Of a DNA stretch of 64,000 nucleotides, positions 25,600-34,175 are shown in pieces. The stretch is from the NCBI GenBank assembly GCA_964552015.1, contig CAZKFR010000007.1:1-64000 (forward strand), given 5' to 3'. Each line of letters starts with the position of its first letter. Positions within the stretch are counted from its first letter, which is position 1. The notes under the pieces are model-generated. The model was given only the letters and a program-made list of their open reading frames with translations, was not told the origin of the DNA and did no database searches. Source of the stretch: Rhodocaloribacter sp964552015 (GTDB taxonomy: Bacteria > Bacteroidota > Rhodothermia > Rhodothermales > ISCAR-4553). The translations under genes and the position numbers were made by a program.

Positions 25600-26055
25600 A
25601 TGTACACCCCCTCACCGCTCCAATCCCTCGACCTCGACACCATGATGTCGTTCGTCTCGACCGTGCTCGCCGAGATGAACCTGGGGTTGCTGATCTATCA
25701 TCTGGAAGACCCCGAAGACCCGCTCTCCCTCCGACTGATCTACGCCAATGCGAAGGCTTCCGAGTATACCGGATCGGACCTGGCCCCGCTGACGGGGCTT
25801 ACCATCGCGGAAGCCTTCCCTCCCCTGGCCGCGACGGATTTGCCGGACATCTATGCCGACATGGCGCGTGGCGGGCATTCCCGCAACCTCGGCACCTTCG
25901 AATACCCTGGCGACGGTCGCATCGAACACAGCTACTATGCGGTCCGTGCTTTCCCGATGCCGGCTCACTGTGTCGGCATCGTCTTCGAGAACATCACCCT
26001 GCGCAAACAACTCGAAGCACTCATCCGCAAAGAACGACAGCCCGGTTCGTCCTGA
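25600..26055 (+). CDS. Single PAS-domain protein
   Basis: 151 residues from the ATG at 25600. Almost the whole protein is one PAS sensor domain: NLGLLIYHLEDPEDPLSLRL, IYANAKASEYTGSDLAPLTG, TIAEAFPPLAATDLPDIYAD, and the closing strand VGIVFENITLRKQLEALIRK. There is no attached kinase, cyclase or DNA-binding output domain, so it must act through a partner or as a stand-alone ligand binder. It lies 83 bp after the ComEA-like gene and 8 bp before the SdpI-like gene, so the last two are probably cotranscribed. Confidence 0.8.
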   Translation: MYTPSPLQSLDLDTMMSFVSTVLAEMNLGLLIYHLEDPEDPLSLRLIYANAKASEYTGSDLAPLTGLTIAEAFPPLAATDLPDIYADMARGGHSRNLGTFEYPGDGRIEHSYYAVRAFPMPAHCVGIVFENITLRKQLEALIRKERQPGSS

Positions 26056-26063
26056 CACCCCCC

Positions 26064-26390
26064 ATGAACCTGCTGCTTGGCCTGACGAACATCTTTTGCG
26101 CCCTGCTCGGCATCGGGCTGGCAATCCCGCTGCTGCGCGGGAAGATCCCGAGGAATCCCCTCTACGGGGTGCGCTTCCGCACATCCTTCGCGTCGGACGA
26201 GCTGTGGTACGCCATCAACCGGTACGGAGCACGCAGGATGCTGGTCTGGTCGGGTGTCCTGCTGGCCATCGGTGTCCTCGCGTTCTTCGTCCCCATGCAC
26301 TCGGACGTCGTCGTCCTGCTTTTCGCGCTGGCGCCGCTGCTCTACCTGGTCCCGTGCATCGAGACGTACCGGTACGCCCAACGGCTCTGA
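26064..26390 (+). CDS. SdpI-family small membrane protein
   Basis: 108 residues with three hydrophobic segments (NLLLGLTNIFCALLGIGLAI; VWSGVLLAIGVLAFFV; VVVLLFALAPLLYLVP). Between them is the SdpI-family signature NPLYGVRFRTSFASDELWYA followed by NRYGARRM. In Bacillus, SdpI gives immunity to the SdpC toxin and sequesters a repressor; in most bacteria the role of these proteins is unknown. No toxin gene is adjacent, so immunity is not implied here. It follows the PAS gene by 8 bp. Confidence 0.8.
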   Translation: MNLLLGLTNIFCALLGIGLAIPLLRGKIPRNPLYGVRFRTSFASDELWYAINRYGARRMLVWSGVLLAIGVLAFFVPMHSDVVVLLFALAPLLYLVPCIETYRYAQRL

Positions 26391-26486
26391 GCACGGCAAC
26401 GCCTGGTGCCGGGCCACTACGCCTGTAAGGGAATCCCTCACAGGCCAATCCGGGATTCACCGGCATTTTCGAGCCGTTTCGCGTCG

Positions 26487-26575
26487 TATACTGCTTCCAG
26501 CACTTCTCAAGGGCTTATCTGAGAAGTACACGGTAGCGGGGTCGTCTTGCGGTGGGGCGGCCCCGCTTTGTTGTC
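26487..26575 (+). ncRNA. Candidate small RNA or structured 3' region
   Basis: A TATACT at 26487-26492, identical to the -10 of two other promoters in the window, is followed by a 7-bp inverted repeat ACTTCTC/GAGAAGT (26502-26508 and 26521-26527) and then by AGCGGGG/CCCCGCT (26535-26541 and 26561-26567) with TTTGTTGT after it. This could be an 80-nt transcript with two hairpins, the second a terminator. No good -35 is visible, and it could simply be the terminator region of the SdpI-like gene. Confidence 0.3.
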
Positions 26576-28642
26576 TCAGGTTCGCCGGGCCACCAGGGTC
26601 AGGATGTCGTAGGTGGCCACCAGTTCGTCGTCCTGGTTGGTCACGTCCACGTGCCACTCCACCACCCCGCTCGGCCGCTCGCCCTCGCGTGGCTCCTTCG
26701 ACGTCTTCTTCTTCACCGTCAGCTTCGCCTGGATGGTGTCGCCGGGCCGGACGGGTTTGGTGAAGCGCAGGTTCTCCAGCCCGTAGTTGGCCAGCACCGG
26801 CCCCTGCCGGGGGTCGACGAACAGGCCGGCGGCTGCCGAGAGGACGAAGTAGCCGTGGGCCACGCGCCCCTCGAAGATCTCGCTCTCGCGGGCCGCCAGG
26901 TCGTCCATGTGGGCGTAGAAGTAGTCCCCGCTGACACCGGCGAAGTTGACGATGTCGGCTTCGGTAACGGTGCGGCGGGCGGTGGTGAGCGTCTCGCCGA
27001 CGGTGAGCTCGTCGAAGTACTTGCGGAAGGGATGGACGTCGGCTTCGGGGCGGGCGGCGCCGGGCATCCACTCGCCGCCGACGACCGTCAGCGTGGTGGG
27101 CGAGCCCTGGATGGCGGTGCGCTGCATGTAGTGGTGCAGCCCGCGGATGCCGCCCATCTCCTCGCCGCCGCCGGCGCGGCCCGGGCCGCCGTGCACCAGG
27201 TGCGGCAGCGGCGAGCCGTGGCCCGTGTTCTCCTTCGCGCAGTCACGGTTGAGCAGCAGGAGCCGCCCGTGGTAGGCCGCCGTGCCCAGCACCACGTCGC
27301 GGGCCACCCGGTCGTCGGCCGTCACCAGCGAGCCCACCAGGCTGCCCTTGCCCAGCTTCGCCAGGGCGATGGCCTCGTCGAGGTCGCCGTAGGGCATGAT
27401 GGTGTTGACAGGCCCGAACGCCTCCACGTCGTGCGGCGCCGTGTGCTCGAACGGGCGCGGGCAGTAGAGCAGCGTCGGGGGGAAGAAGGCGCCCTTCGCG
27501 GGGTCGGCATCGACGACCTCGAAGCCATTGTTCAGGCCGCCGTAGACCACCTCGCCGGCGGCGGCCAGCTCGGCCAGGCGCGCCCGCACCTCCTCCACCT
27601 GCCCCCGGCTCACCAGCGGCCCCATGCGCACGGCCTCATTGGCCGGGTTGCCCACCGTCACCCCGCCGAGCCGCTTCGCGAGGGCCTCGACGACGGCCTC
27701 CACGCGGTCCGCCGGCACGAACGTCCGGCGGATGGCCGTACACCGCTGCCCCGTCTTGATGGTCATCTCACGGGCCACCTCCTTGACGAAGATATCGAAC
27801 TCGGGCATGTCCGGCGTCACGTCGGGGCCGAGCATGGAGAAGTTGAGCGAGTCCGCCTCCATGTTGAAGCGCACCGACTCGCGCAGGATCGTGGGGTGGG
27901 CCTTGAGGCGCCGGCCCGTCTCGGCCGAGCCGGTGAAGGTGACCACGTCCTGCCCGGTCAGGTGGTCGAACAGGTCGCCGACACCGCCGCAGATGAGCTG
28001 CAACGCCCCCTCCGGCAGGATCTCCGACTCGATCATCGCCCGCACCATCCGCTCGGTGACGTAGGCCGTGACCGAGGCGGGCTTGACGATGGCGGGCATC
28101 CCGGCCAGGAACGTCGGGGCCAGCTTCTCGAGCATCCCCCAGCAGGGGAAGTTGAACGCGTTGATGTGCACGGCCACCCCTTCGAGCGGCACCAGAATAT
28201 GGTGGCCGATGAACGTCCCGCCCCGCGACAGGATCTCCGGCTTGCCGTCGAGCAGGAACGGCTCGTCGGGCAGTTCGCGGCGGCCCTTGCTCGAATAAAC
28301 GAAGAACGTGCCGATGCCGCCCTCGACGTCGATCCACGCGTCTTTCTTCGTGGCGCCGGTGGCCCAGGAGGCTTCGTAGAACTCGTCCTTCCGCGCCATC
28401 AGGTACTTGGCCATCGCCTTGAGCATCCGGGCGCGCTCGTGGAAGGTCATCTTCCGCAGCTTCGGCCCGCCGACGGTGCGGGCGTAGTCGAGCATCCCTT
28501 TGAAGTCGAGCCCTGCGCTCGACACCTCGGCCACCGGCTCCCCGGTGACGGCGTGATAGACCGTGCGGGCCTCGCCTTCGCCCGCGTGCCAGCGCCCCTG
28601 CGCATAGCTCTGCACTTTCCCGAGATAGACTGTCGTTTCCAT
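26576..28642 (-). CDS. paaZ: PaaZ: oxepin-CoA hydrolase / aldehyde dehydrogenase fusion
   Basis: 688 residues. The N-terminal aldehyde dehydrogenase (about 1-530) has the catalytic Cys in KTGQRCTAIRR and the Glu in FNMEADSLN, plus NFPCWGMLEK and VTFTGSAETGR of the NAD(P) site. The C-terminal MaoC-like hydratase (about 545-688) has GDYFYAHMDDLAAR and GRVAHGYFVLSAAAGL. In phenylacetate breakdown PaaZ opens the oxepin-CoA ring and oxidises the resulting semialdehyde to 3-oxo-5,6-dehydrosuberyl-CoA. Both halves are complete, so the enzyme should be bifunctional. It is the last gene of the minus-strand paa series, after paaY and an assembly gap. Confidence 0.93.
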   Translation of the reverse strand: METTVYLGKVQSYAQGRWHAGEGEARTVYHAVTGEPVAEVSSAGLDFKGMLDYARTVGGPKLRKMTFHERARMLKAMAKYLMARKDEFYEASWATGATKKDAWIDVEGGIGTFFVYSSKGRRELPDEPFLLDGKPEILSRGGTFIGHHILVPLEGVAVHINAFNFPCWGMLEKLAPTFLAGMPAIVKPASVTAYVTERMVRAMIESEILPEGALQLICGGVGDLFDHLTGQDVVTFTGSAETGRRLKAHPTILRESVRFNMEADSLNFSMLGPDVTPDMPEFDIFVKEVAREMTIKTGQRCTAIRRTFVPADRVEAVVEALAKRLGGVTVGNPANEAVRMGPLVSRGQVEEVRARLAELAAAGEVVYGGLNNGFEVVDADPAKGAFFPPTLLYCPRPFEHTAPHDVEAFGPVNTIMPYGDLDEAIALAKLGKGSLVGSLVTADDRVARDVVLGTAAYHGRLLLLNRDCAKENTGHGSPLPHLVHGGPGRAGGGEEMGGIRGLHHYMQRTAIQGSPTTLTVVGGEWMPGAARPEADVHPFRKYFDELTVGETLTTARRTVTEADIVNFAGVSGDYFYAHMDDLAARESEIFEGRVAHGYFVLSAAAGLFVDPRQGPVLANYGLENLRFTKPVRPGDTIQAKLTVKKKTSKEPREGERPSGVVEWHVDVTNQDDELVATYDILTLVARRT

Positions 28643-28681
28643 GGCTGCCGGTATCTGTCAGGGTGAATACGGGGAGGGCCG

Positions 28682-28781
28682 NNNNNNNNNNNNNNNNNNN
28701 NNNNNNNNNNNNNNNNNNNNNNNNNNNNNNNNNNNNNNNNNNNNNNNNNNNNNNNNNNNNNNNNNNNNNNNNNNNNNNNNN
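28682..28781. other. Assembly gap (100 N)
   Basis: Exactly 100 N between the start of paaZ and the end of paaY. Neither coding region is interrupted. The flanks show no shared sequence, so the true length is unknown. Confidence 0.99.
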
Positions 28782-28797
28782 CGAAGCGCGGGACGAA

Positions 28798-29412
28798 TCA
28801 GGTCTTCGTCTTCTCGGCCATCGTCTCCCGAAACGTTTTGTATGTCGTTTCCATTTTGGGCCGGTCGGGCGGCACCTCGCGGAGGGGCTCGCAGGGCCGG
28901 AGCGAGCGGCGGAGCTGCGCCGGGAGCTGCTGGTAGAGCCGCGTCCCTTCCGTCTTCCACGCCAGCCGTTCGTCGCTCACATCCGCCACGATCTTCGCCG
29001 GGTTGCCGACGACAATCTTGCGGTCGGGGATGTGCATGTCCGCCGGGACAAAGCACAGCGCCCCGACGATGCACCCGGCCCCGACGACCACGTTGTCCAT
29101 CACGACGGCGTTCATCCCCACGAGCGTGTTCCGCCCGATGTGCGCCCCGTGGATGACGGCGCCGTGGCCGATGTGGGCGGCCTCTTCGAGGCGCACCGTC
29201 ACCCCGGGAAACATATGGATGGTGCAGTTCTCCTGCACGTTACACCCGTCCTCGATGACGATCTCGCCCCAGTCCCCCCGGATGGCCGCGCCGGGCCCCA
29301 CATACACGTCGCGCCCGATGATGACATTGCCCACCACCGTGGCGTTCGGGTGGATGAAGGCGCTCTCGTGGATGACCGGGCGAAAGCCCTCGAACTCGAA
29401 GATGTTCGGCAT
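28798..29412 (-). CDS. paaY: PaaY-like hexapeptide-repeat thioesterase / gamma carbonic anhydrase family
   Basis: 204 residues from the ATG at 29412. The left-handed beta-helix is seen as repeated hexapeptides from about residue 12 to 130: FIHPNATVVGNVIIGRDVYV, IRGDWGEIVIEDGCNVQENC, HIGHGAVIHGAHIGRNTLVG. The metal-binding His residues of the gamma carbonic anhydrase fold are present (IHMF, HIGHG). In Escherichia coli PaaY is a thioesterase that removes toxic 2-hydroxycyclohepta-1,4,6-triene-1-formyl-CoA, a dead-end product of the pathway; location inside the paa series supports the same role here. The C-terminal 50 residues are basic and less conserved (RPKMETTYKTFRETMAEKTK). Confidence 0.88.
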   Translation of the reverse strand: MPNIFEFEGFRPVIHESAFIHPNATVVGNVIIGRDVYVGPGAAIRGDWGEIVIEDGCNVQENCTIHMFPGVTVRLEEAAHIGHGAVIHGAHIGRNTLVGMNAVVMDNVVVGAGCIVGALCFVPADMHIPDRKIVVGNPAKIVADVSDERLAWKTEGTRLYQQLPAQLRRSLRPCEPLREVPPDRPKMETTYKTFRETMAEKTKT

Positions 29413-29423
29413 GGGATAATAGG

Positions 29424-29451
29424 CGTAGTGCGTGGTGCGTAGTGCGTGATC
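29424..29451. repeat. Heptamer tandem repeat, 4 copies
   Basis: CGTAGTG, CGTGGTG, CGTAGTG and CGTGATC lie head to tail with an exact 7-bp period, just upstream of the paaY start. It is one of several short tandem tracts of different sequence in intergenic spaces of the paa region. Confidence 0.8.
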
Positions 29452-29470
29452 CCGAAGGCAGTCACGCAAC

Positions 29471-29498
29471 AACGTTATAACATTTCAACGTTCAAACA

Positions 29499-29502
<4 letters not shown>
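29471..29502. repeat. Octamer tandem repeat, 4 copies
   Basis: AACGTTAT, AACATTTC, AACGTTCA and AACATTAA follow each other with an exact 8-bp period (consensus AACRTTnn). The tract runs into the stop codon of the thiolase gene (29499-29501 on the minus strand). Confidence 0.8.
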
Positions 29503-30674
<1,172 letters not shown>

Positions 30675-30774
30675 NNNNNNNNNNNNNNNNNNNNNNNNNN
30701 NNNNNNNNNNNNNNNNNNNNNNNNNNNNNNNNNNNNNNNNNNNNNNNNNNNNNNNNNNNNNNNNNNNNNNNNNN
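30675..30774. other. Assembly gap (100 N), truncates the thiolase gene
   Basis: Exactly 100 N. It removes the first codons of the thiolase gene. The right flank starts inside a palindromic repeat (30775-30805), which is a likely cause of the assembly break. Confidence 0.99.
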
Positions 30775-30805
30775 GTAGCAGGCCCGGGCTGAAGCCCGCG
30801 GCTAC
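30775..30805. repeat. REP-like palindromic repeat at the gap edge
   Basis: A 31-bp nested palindrome: outer arms GTAGC/GCTAC (30775-30779, 30801-30805) and inner arms CGGGCT/AGCCCG around GA. It is followed by GTAGCCGCACCCTTTACGG (30820-30838), which looks like part of a related element. Such short palindromes are typical dispersed intergenic repeats; this copy may extend into the gap. Confidence 0.6.
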
Positions 30806-30879
30806 ATCAATCCTGTAGCCGCACCCTTTACGGATGCGCCTCTGCAACCGGCCGTGCGTCCGGCTGGATCCGCCCTGCG

Positions 30880-32073
30880 TCACGTACCCTCGTCGAAGAA
30901 ACACGCACCGCGCTGAACCATCCGCCGGAGCAGCGGACTGGGACGGTAACGTTCCTCCTCGTACTCCTCCCGCAGTGCCTCCAGCCAGCCGAGCACCGTC
31001 TTCAGGCCGAGCTCGTCGGCCCAGCGGAGCAGCCCTTTGGGGTAGTTGACCCCCTTCGTCATGGCCAGGTCGATGTCGTCCGGGGAGGCCACGCGCCAGA
31101 AGACGGCATCCACGGCCTCGTTGATGAGCATCGCCAGGATGCGGTGAAAGATGGTCTTGCCGAGGGCGGGGCTGGTGACGGGTTCGGGGTTCGTGGCGCC
31201 CTCGCGGTAGTCGTAGTAGCCCCGCTTCGTCTTGCGCCCGAGGCGGCCGGCCTCCACCATGCGTTTCTGCGTGAAGGAGGGACGGTAGCGGGGTTCGTAG
31301 AAGAAGGCCGTCCACACCGTCTCGGTGACCTTGTAGTTGACGTCGTTGCCGATGAGGTCCATCAGCTCGAAGGGCCCCATGCGGAAGCCGCCGAGTTCGC
31401 GCATGGCCCAGTCGATGGTGGCCACGTCGGCAATGCCCTCCTCCAGGATGCGGAGGGCCTCGCCGTAAAAGGGCCGGGCCACCCGGTTGACGATGAACCC
31501 CGGCGTGTCGCGTGCCAGCACGGTGGTCTTGCCCCAGGCGTCGACCAGGGCGCGCGCCCGCGCCAGGGCTTCCTCCGACGTAGCCACGCCGGGCACGACC
31601 TCGACCAGCGGCATCAGGGGCGCCGGGTTGAAGAAATGGAGGCCCAGCACCCGCTCGGGCCGGTCGCACGCCGCCGCGATGGCCGTCACCGAGAGCGACG
31701 AGGTGTTCGTCGCCAGGATGGCATCCTCAGCCACCAGCCGGTCAAGCCGGGCGAAGACGCCCTGCTTGACGGCCAGGTCTTCGACGATGGCTTCGATGAT
31801 GAGGCCACAGGCCGCCAGCGGCTCGGGCTCGTCCGAAAGGAACGTGATGCGGCCGAGGATGGCGGCATCCTCGCCGGGCGCCATCCGTCCCTTCTCCACC
31901 TGCCGCGCCAGGATCTTCTCCAGGTGGGTGCGGGCGTCGTGAAGCACCTTCGTATTCGTGTCGTAGAGCAGCACCGGGTGCCCGCAGGTGGCGGCAACCT
32001 GCGCGATGCCGCGCCCCATCGTCCCGGCGCCGAGCACCCCGACGGGCGTGTCGGCGGTAAGTGGCTTCGCCAT
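30880..32073 (-). CDS. paaH: PaaH-type 3-hydroxyacyl-CoA dehydrogenase
   Basis: 397 residues. The NAD-binding motif is GVLGAGTMGRGIAQVAA (about 12-28), and the catalytic His is in GLHFFNPAPLMPLVEVV; PGFIVNRVARPFYGEALRIL marks the start of the C-terminal domain. A second 3HCDH-type domain follows (about 295-397, ILAMLINEAVDAVFWRVASP), as in the longer PaaH proteins. In the paa pathway it oxidises 3-hydroxyadipyl-CoA to 3-oxoadipyl-CoA with NAD. It lies upstream of the thiolase gene, separated by the gap and a REP-like repeat, and 54 bp downstream of paaG on the same strand. Confidence 0.92.
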   Translation of the reverse strand: MAKPLTADTPVGVLGAGTMGRGIAQVAATCGHPVLLYDTNTKVLHDARTHLEKILARQVEKGRMAPGEDAAILGRITFLSDEPEPLAACGLIIEAIVEDLAVKQGVFARLDRLVAEDAILATNTSSLSVTAIAAACDRPERVLGLHFFNPAPLMPLVEVVPGVATSEEALARARALVDAWGKTTVLARDTPGFIVNRVARPFYGEALRILEEGIADVATIDWAMRELGGFRMGPFELMDLIGNDVNYKVTETVWTAFFYEPRYRPSFTQKRMVEAGRLGRKTKRGYYDYREGATNPEPVTSPALGKTIFHRILAMLINEAVDAVFWRVASPDDIDLAMTKGVNYPKGLLRWADELGLKTVLGWLEALREEYEEERYRPSPLLRRMVQRGACFFDEGT

Positions 32074-32127
32074 AAAGGCTTCCTCGTCTTGCGTGGTTCG
32101 TGATGCGCGGGCGCAACCGGCACCCGC

Positions 32128-32919
32128 CTATTCCCCCCGGAACACCGGCTTGCGTTTCTCCAGGAAAGCGGCGACCCCTTCCTGGTAGTCGTGCGTCTGG
32201 CCGGCCTCGCGCTGGAGCTGTTCCTCCAGGTCCAGGTGCGTATCCAGGTCGTTGGCGAACCCCTGGTTGATGCCGCGCTTGATGAGGCCGAAGGCACGGG
32301 TGGGCTGCGAGGCCAGATGCCGCGCCAGTTCCATCGCCTCGGCCAGGACGGCCTCGTGCGGGCACACCTTGTAGATCAGCCCGATGGCCTGGGCCTCGGT
32401 TGCCGACACCTTCTCGCCCAGCATCATCATGGCCGTGGCGCGGGCCAGCCCCACCAGCCGGGGAAGAAAATACGTGCCGCCGCTGTCCGGGATCAGGCCG
32501 ATCTTGGCAAACGCCTGGATGAACGAGGCCTTCTCCGAGGCCAGCACCAGGTCGCACGCCAGCGCGATGTTGGCCCCGGCCCCGGCAGCCACCCCGTTGA
32601 CGGCCGCCACGAACGGCTTCTCGGTGTGCCGGATCAGGCGGACGATGGGGTTGTACTGCGTCCGCACGATCTCACCCAGGTCGGCCGGCGGCTCGCCCTC
32701 TTTCGGGAGCACCGCCTGAAGGTCCTGGCCGGCACAGAAAGCCCGGCCCGCCCCCGTCAGCACCACGGCCCGCACGGCCGCGTCGGCCGCCGCCCGCTGC
32801 AACGCGTCGATCGTCTCGTCGGCCATCGGGCGGTGGAAGCTGTTGAGCACGTCGGGGCGGTTCAGCGTCACCGTGGCCACCCCGGCGTCGACGTCGTATC
32901 GGATGAACTGGTATGCCAT
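32128..32919 (-). CDS. paaG: PaaG-type crotonase-fold isomerase
   Basis: 263 residues, a full crotonase domain. The oxyanion-hole regions are GAGRAFCAGQDLQAVL and NGVAAGAGANIALACDLVLA. The residue after the second helix is Asp in LIPDSGGTYFLPRLVG rather than the Glu of hydratases, matching PaaG, the 1,2-epoxyphenylacetyl-CoA isomerase that makes oxepin-CoA. The beginning AYQFIRYDVDAGVATVTLNR is typical. It is the first gene of the minus-strand paa series and is divergent from the paaF-like gene, so the 195-bp gap between them (32920-33114) probably holds promoters for both. Confidence 0.92.
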   Translation of the reverse strand: MAYQFIRYDVDAGVATVTLNRPDVLNSFHRPMADETIDALQRAAADAAVRAVVLTGAGRAFCAGQDLQAVLPKEGEPPADLGEIVRTQYNPIVRLIRHTEKPFVAAVNGVAAGAGANIALACDLVLASEKASFIQAFAKIGLIPDSGGTYFLPRLVGLARATAMMMLGEKVSATEAQAIGLIYKVCPHEAVLAEAMELARHLASQPTRAFGLIKRGINQGFANDLDTHLDLEEQLQREAGQTHDYQEGVAAFLEKRKPVFRGE

Positions 32920-33114
32920 GCCTCTCCGGTGGTCCGTGGATGAAGGTGTGTGGCGGGAAGGTACTCAGGATTCGGGGAAAAGGGAAGGCACGGGATCAAA
33001 GGGGACGCCAGCCTCCTTTCGAATATCCGTCGGCTTTCCATCTTTTCGCCTTCCCATCCGTATGGAAACGGCCTATATTTCCGCGATTCGTTCCTTCACC
33101 CAACCGGCTTCGAC

Positions 33115-33897
33115 GTGGCTCCTTCCACCGACTTCACCACGATCCTCCTGGAGGTCGACGAGCAGGGTATCGCTCTGTGCACCTTCAACCGCCCCGAGGT
33201 ACGGAACGCGCTCAACGAGACGATGGTCGGCGAGGTGCGGCGGATGCTCGACGCGCTGGCCGCCCGGGACGACGTGCGGGCGCTGATCTTTACCGGCGCG
33301 GGCGGCGAGGCCTTCGTCAGCGGCGCCGACATCGCCGAGCTGCGCGAGCGGGGGCGGGCCGAGGCGCTGCGGCGGATCAACAATGGCCTGTTCCGCGAGA
33401 TCGAGCAGTTCCCCGCCCCCACCATCGCCGCCATCCGGGGGTGGGCGCTGGGCGGCGGCTGCGAGCTGGCGATGGCGTGCGACCTGCGCGTGGCCGGCGA
33501 GGGGGCCCGGCTCGGACAGCCCGAGGTGCGGCTGGGCATCATCCCCGGCGCGGGCGCCACGTACCGCCTGCCCCGCCTCGTCGGCCCGGGCAAGGCCCGC
33601 GAGCTCATCTTCACCGGCCGTCTTGTCGACGCCTCGGAAGCGCTTTCGATCGGACTCGTCAACCGGGTGGTGCCGGACGACGAGGTGGTGGAGGCCGCCC
33701 GCACCCTCGCCGCCGAGATCGCCCGCAACAGCCCGCTGGCCGTCCGCTTCGCCAAGACGGCGCTCAACGCCTCGGCCGAGATGAGCACCGACGCCGCCCT
33801 GGCCCTGGAGACGACCCTCCAGGCCGTGCTCTTCGAAGACGAGGAAAAGTACCGCCGCATGACGGCCTTCCTCGAACGAAAGAAGGCGAAAACATGA
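33115..33897 (+). CDS. paaF: PaaF-type enoyl-CoA hydratase
   Basis: 260 residues from the GTG at 33115; no ATG in this frame lies between 32950 and the conserved start of the domain, and TATATTTC (33074-33081), close to the Bacteroidota -7 element, is 33 bp upstream. Both catalytic glutamates of true hydratases are present: GWALGGGCELAMACDLRVA and LGQPEVRLGIIPGAGATYRL. It would hydrate 2,3-dehydroadipyl-CoA in the lower paa pathway. The last 51 coding bases are repeated after the adjacent gap because two contigs overlap, so the gene itself is complete. Confidence 0.88.
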   Translation: MAPSTDFTTILLEVDEQGIALCTFNRPEVRNALNETMVGEVRRMLDALAARDDVRALIFTGAGGEAFVSGADIAELRERGRAEALRRINNGLFREIEQFPAPTIAAIRGWALGGGCELAMACDLRVAGEGARLGQPEVRLGIIPGAGATYRLPRLVGPGKARELIFTGRLVDASEALSIGLVNRVVPDDEVVEAARTLAAEIARNSPLAVRFAKTALNASAEMSTDAALALETTLQAVLFEDEEKYRRMTAFLERKKAKT

Positions 33898-33901
33898 GTT
33901 T

Positions 33902-34001
33902 NNNNNNNNNNNNNNNNNNNNNNNNNNNNNNNNNNNNNNNNNNNNNNNNNNNNNNNNNNNNNNNNNNNNNNNNNNNNNNNNNNNNNNNNNNNNNNNNNNN
34001 N
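33902..34001. other. Assembly gap with 55-bp duplicated flank
   Basis: 100 N flanked by the same 55 bases: 33847-33901 before and 34002-34056 after are identical. This shows two contigs that overlap at their ends but were joined with a filler. The duplicated stretch (34002-34056) is most likely an artefact and not a repeat in the genome. The true paaF to E1 spacer would then be about 123 bp. Confidence 0.95.
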
Positions 34002-34090
34002 AAGTACCGCCGCATGACGGCCTTCCTCGAACGAAAGAAGGCGAAAACATGAGTTTTACGGGGTGTGTCCTGATGGGACGGATTCTGGGC

Positions 34091-34159
34091 CACGAAGACC
34101 CGAAGGCACCGAGGGGCTGCTCATCAGAAGCGCCATCTGCCATCTGTAATTTGCCATCT
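34091..34159. repeat. Octamer and heptamer tandem tracts before the E1 gene
   Basis: 34091-34114 is an 8-bp tract (CACGAAGA, CCCGAAGG, CACCGAGG). 34132-34159 is a 7-bp tract (GCCATCT, GCCATCT, GTAATTT, GCCATCT). Both lie in the leader of the 2-oxoacid dehydrogenase gene at 34176. The first resembles the octamer tract at 1471-1494. Confidence 0.7.
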
Positions 34160-34175
34160 TCAACCCAGGATCGAC

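Noticed and set aside
32913..34052. Open frame running through the N run at 33902
   Set aside because: It crosses an artificial gap and uses another frame of the paaF-type gene.
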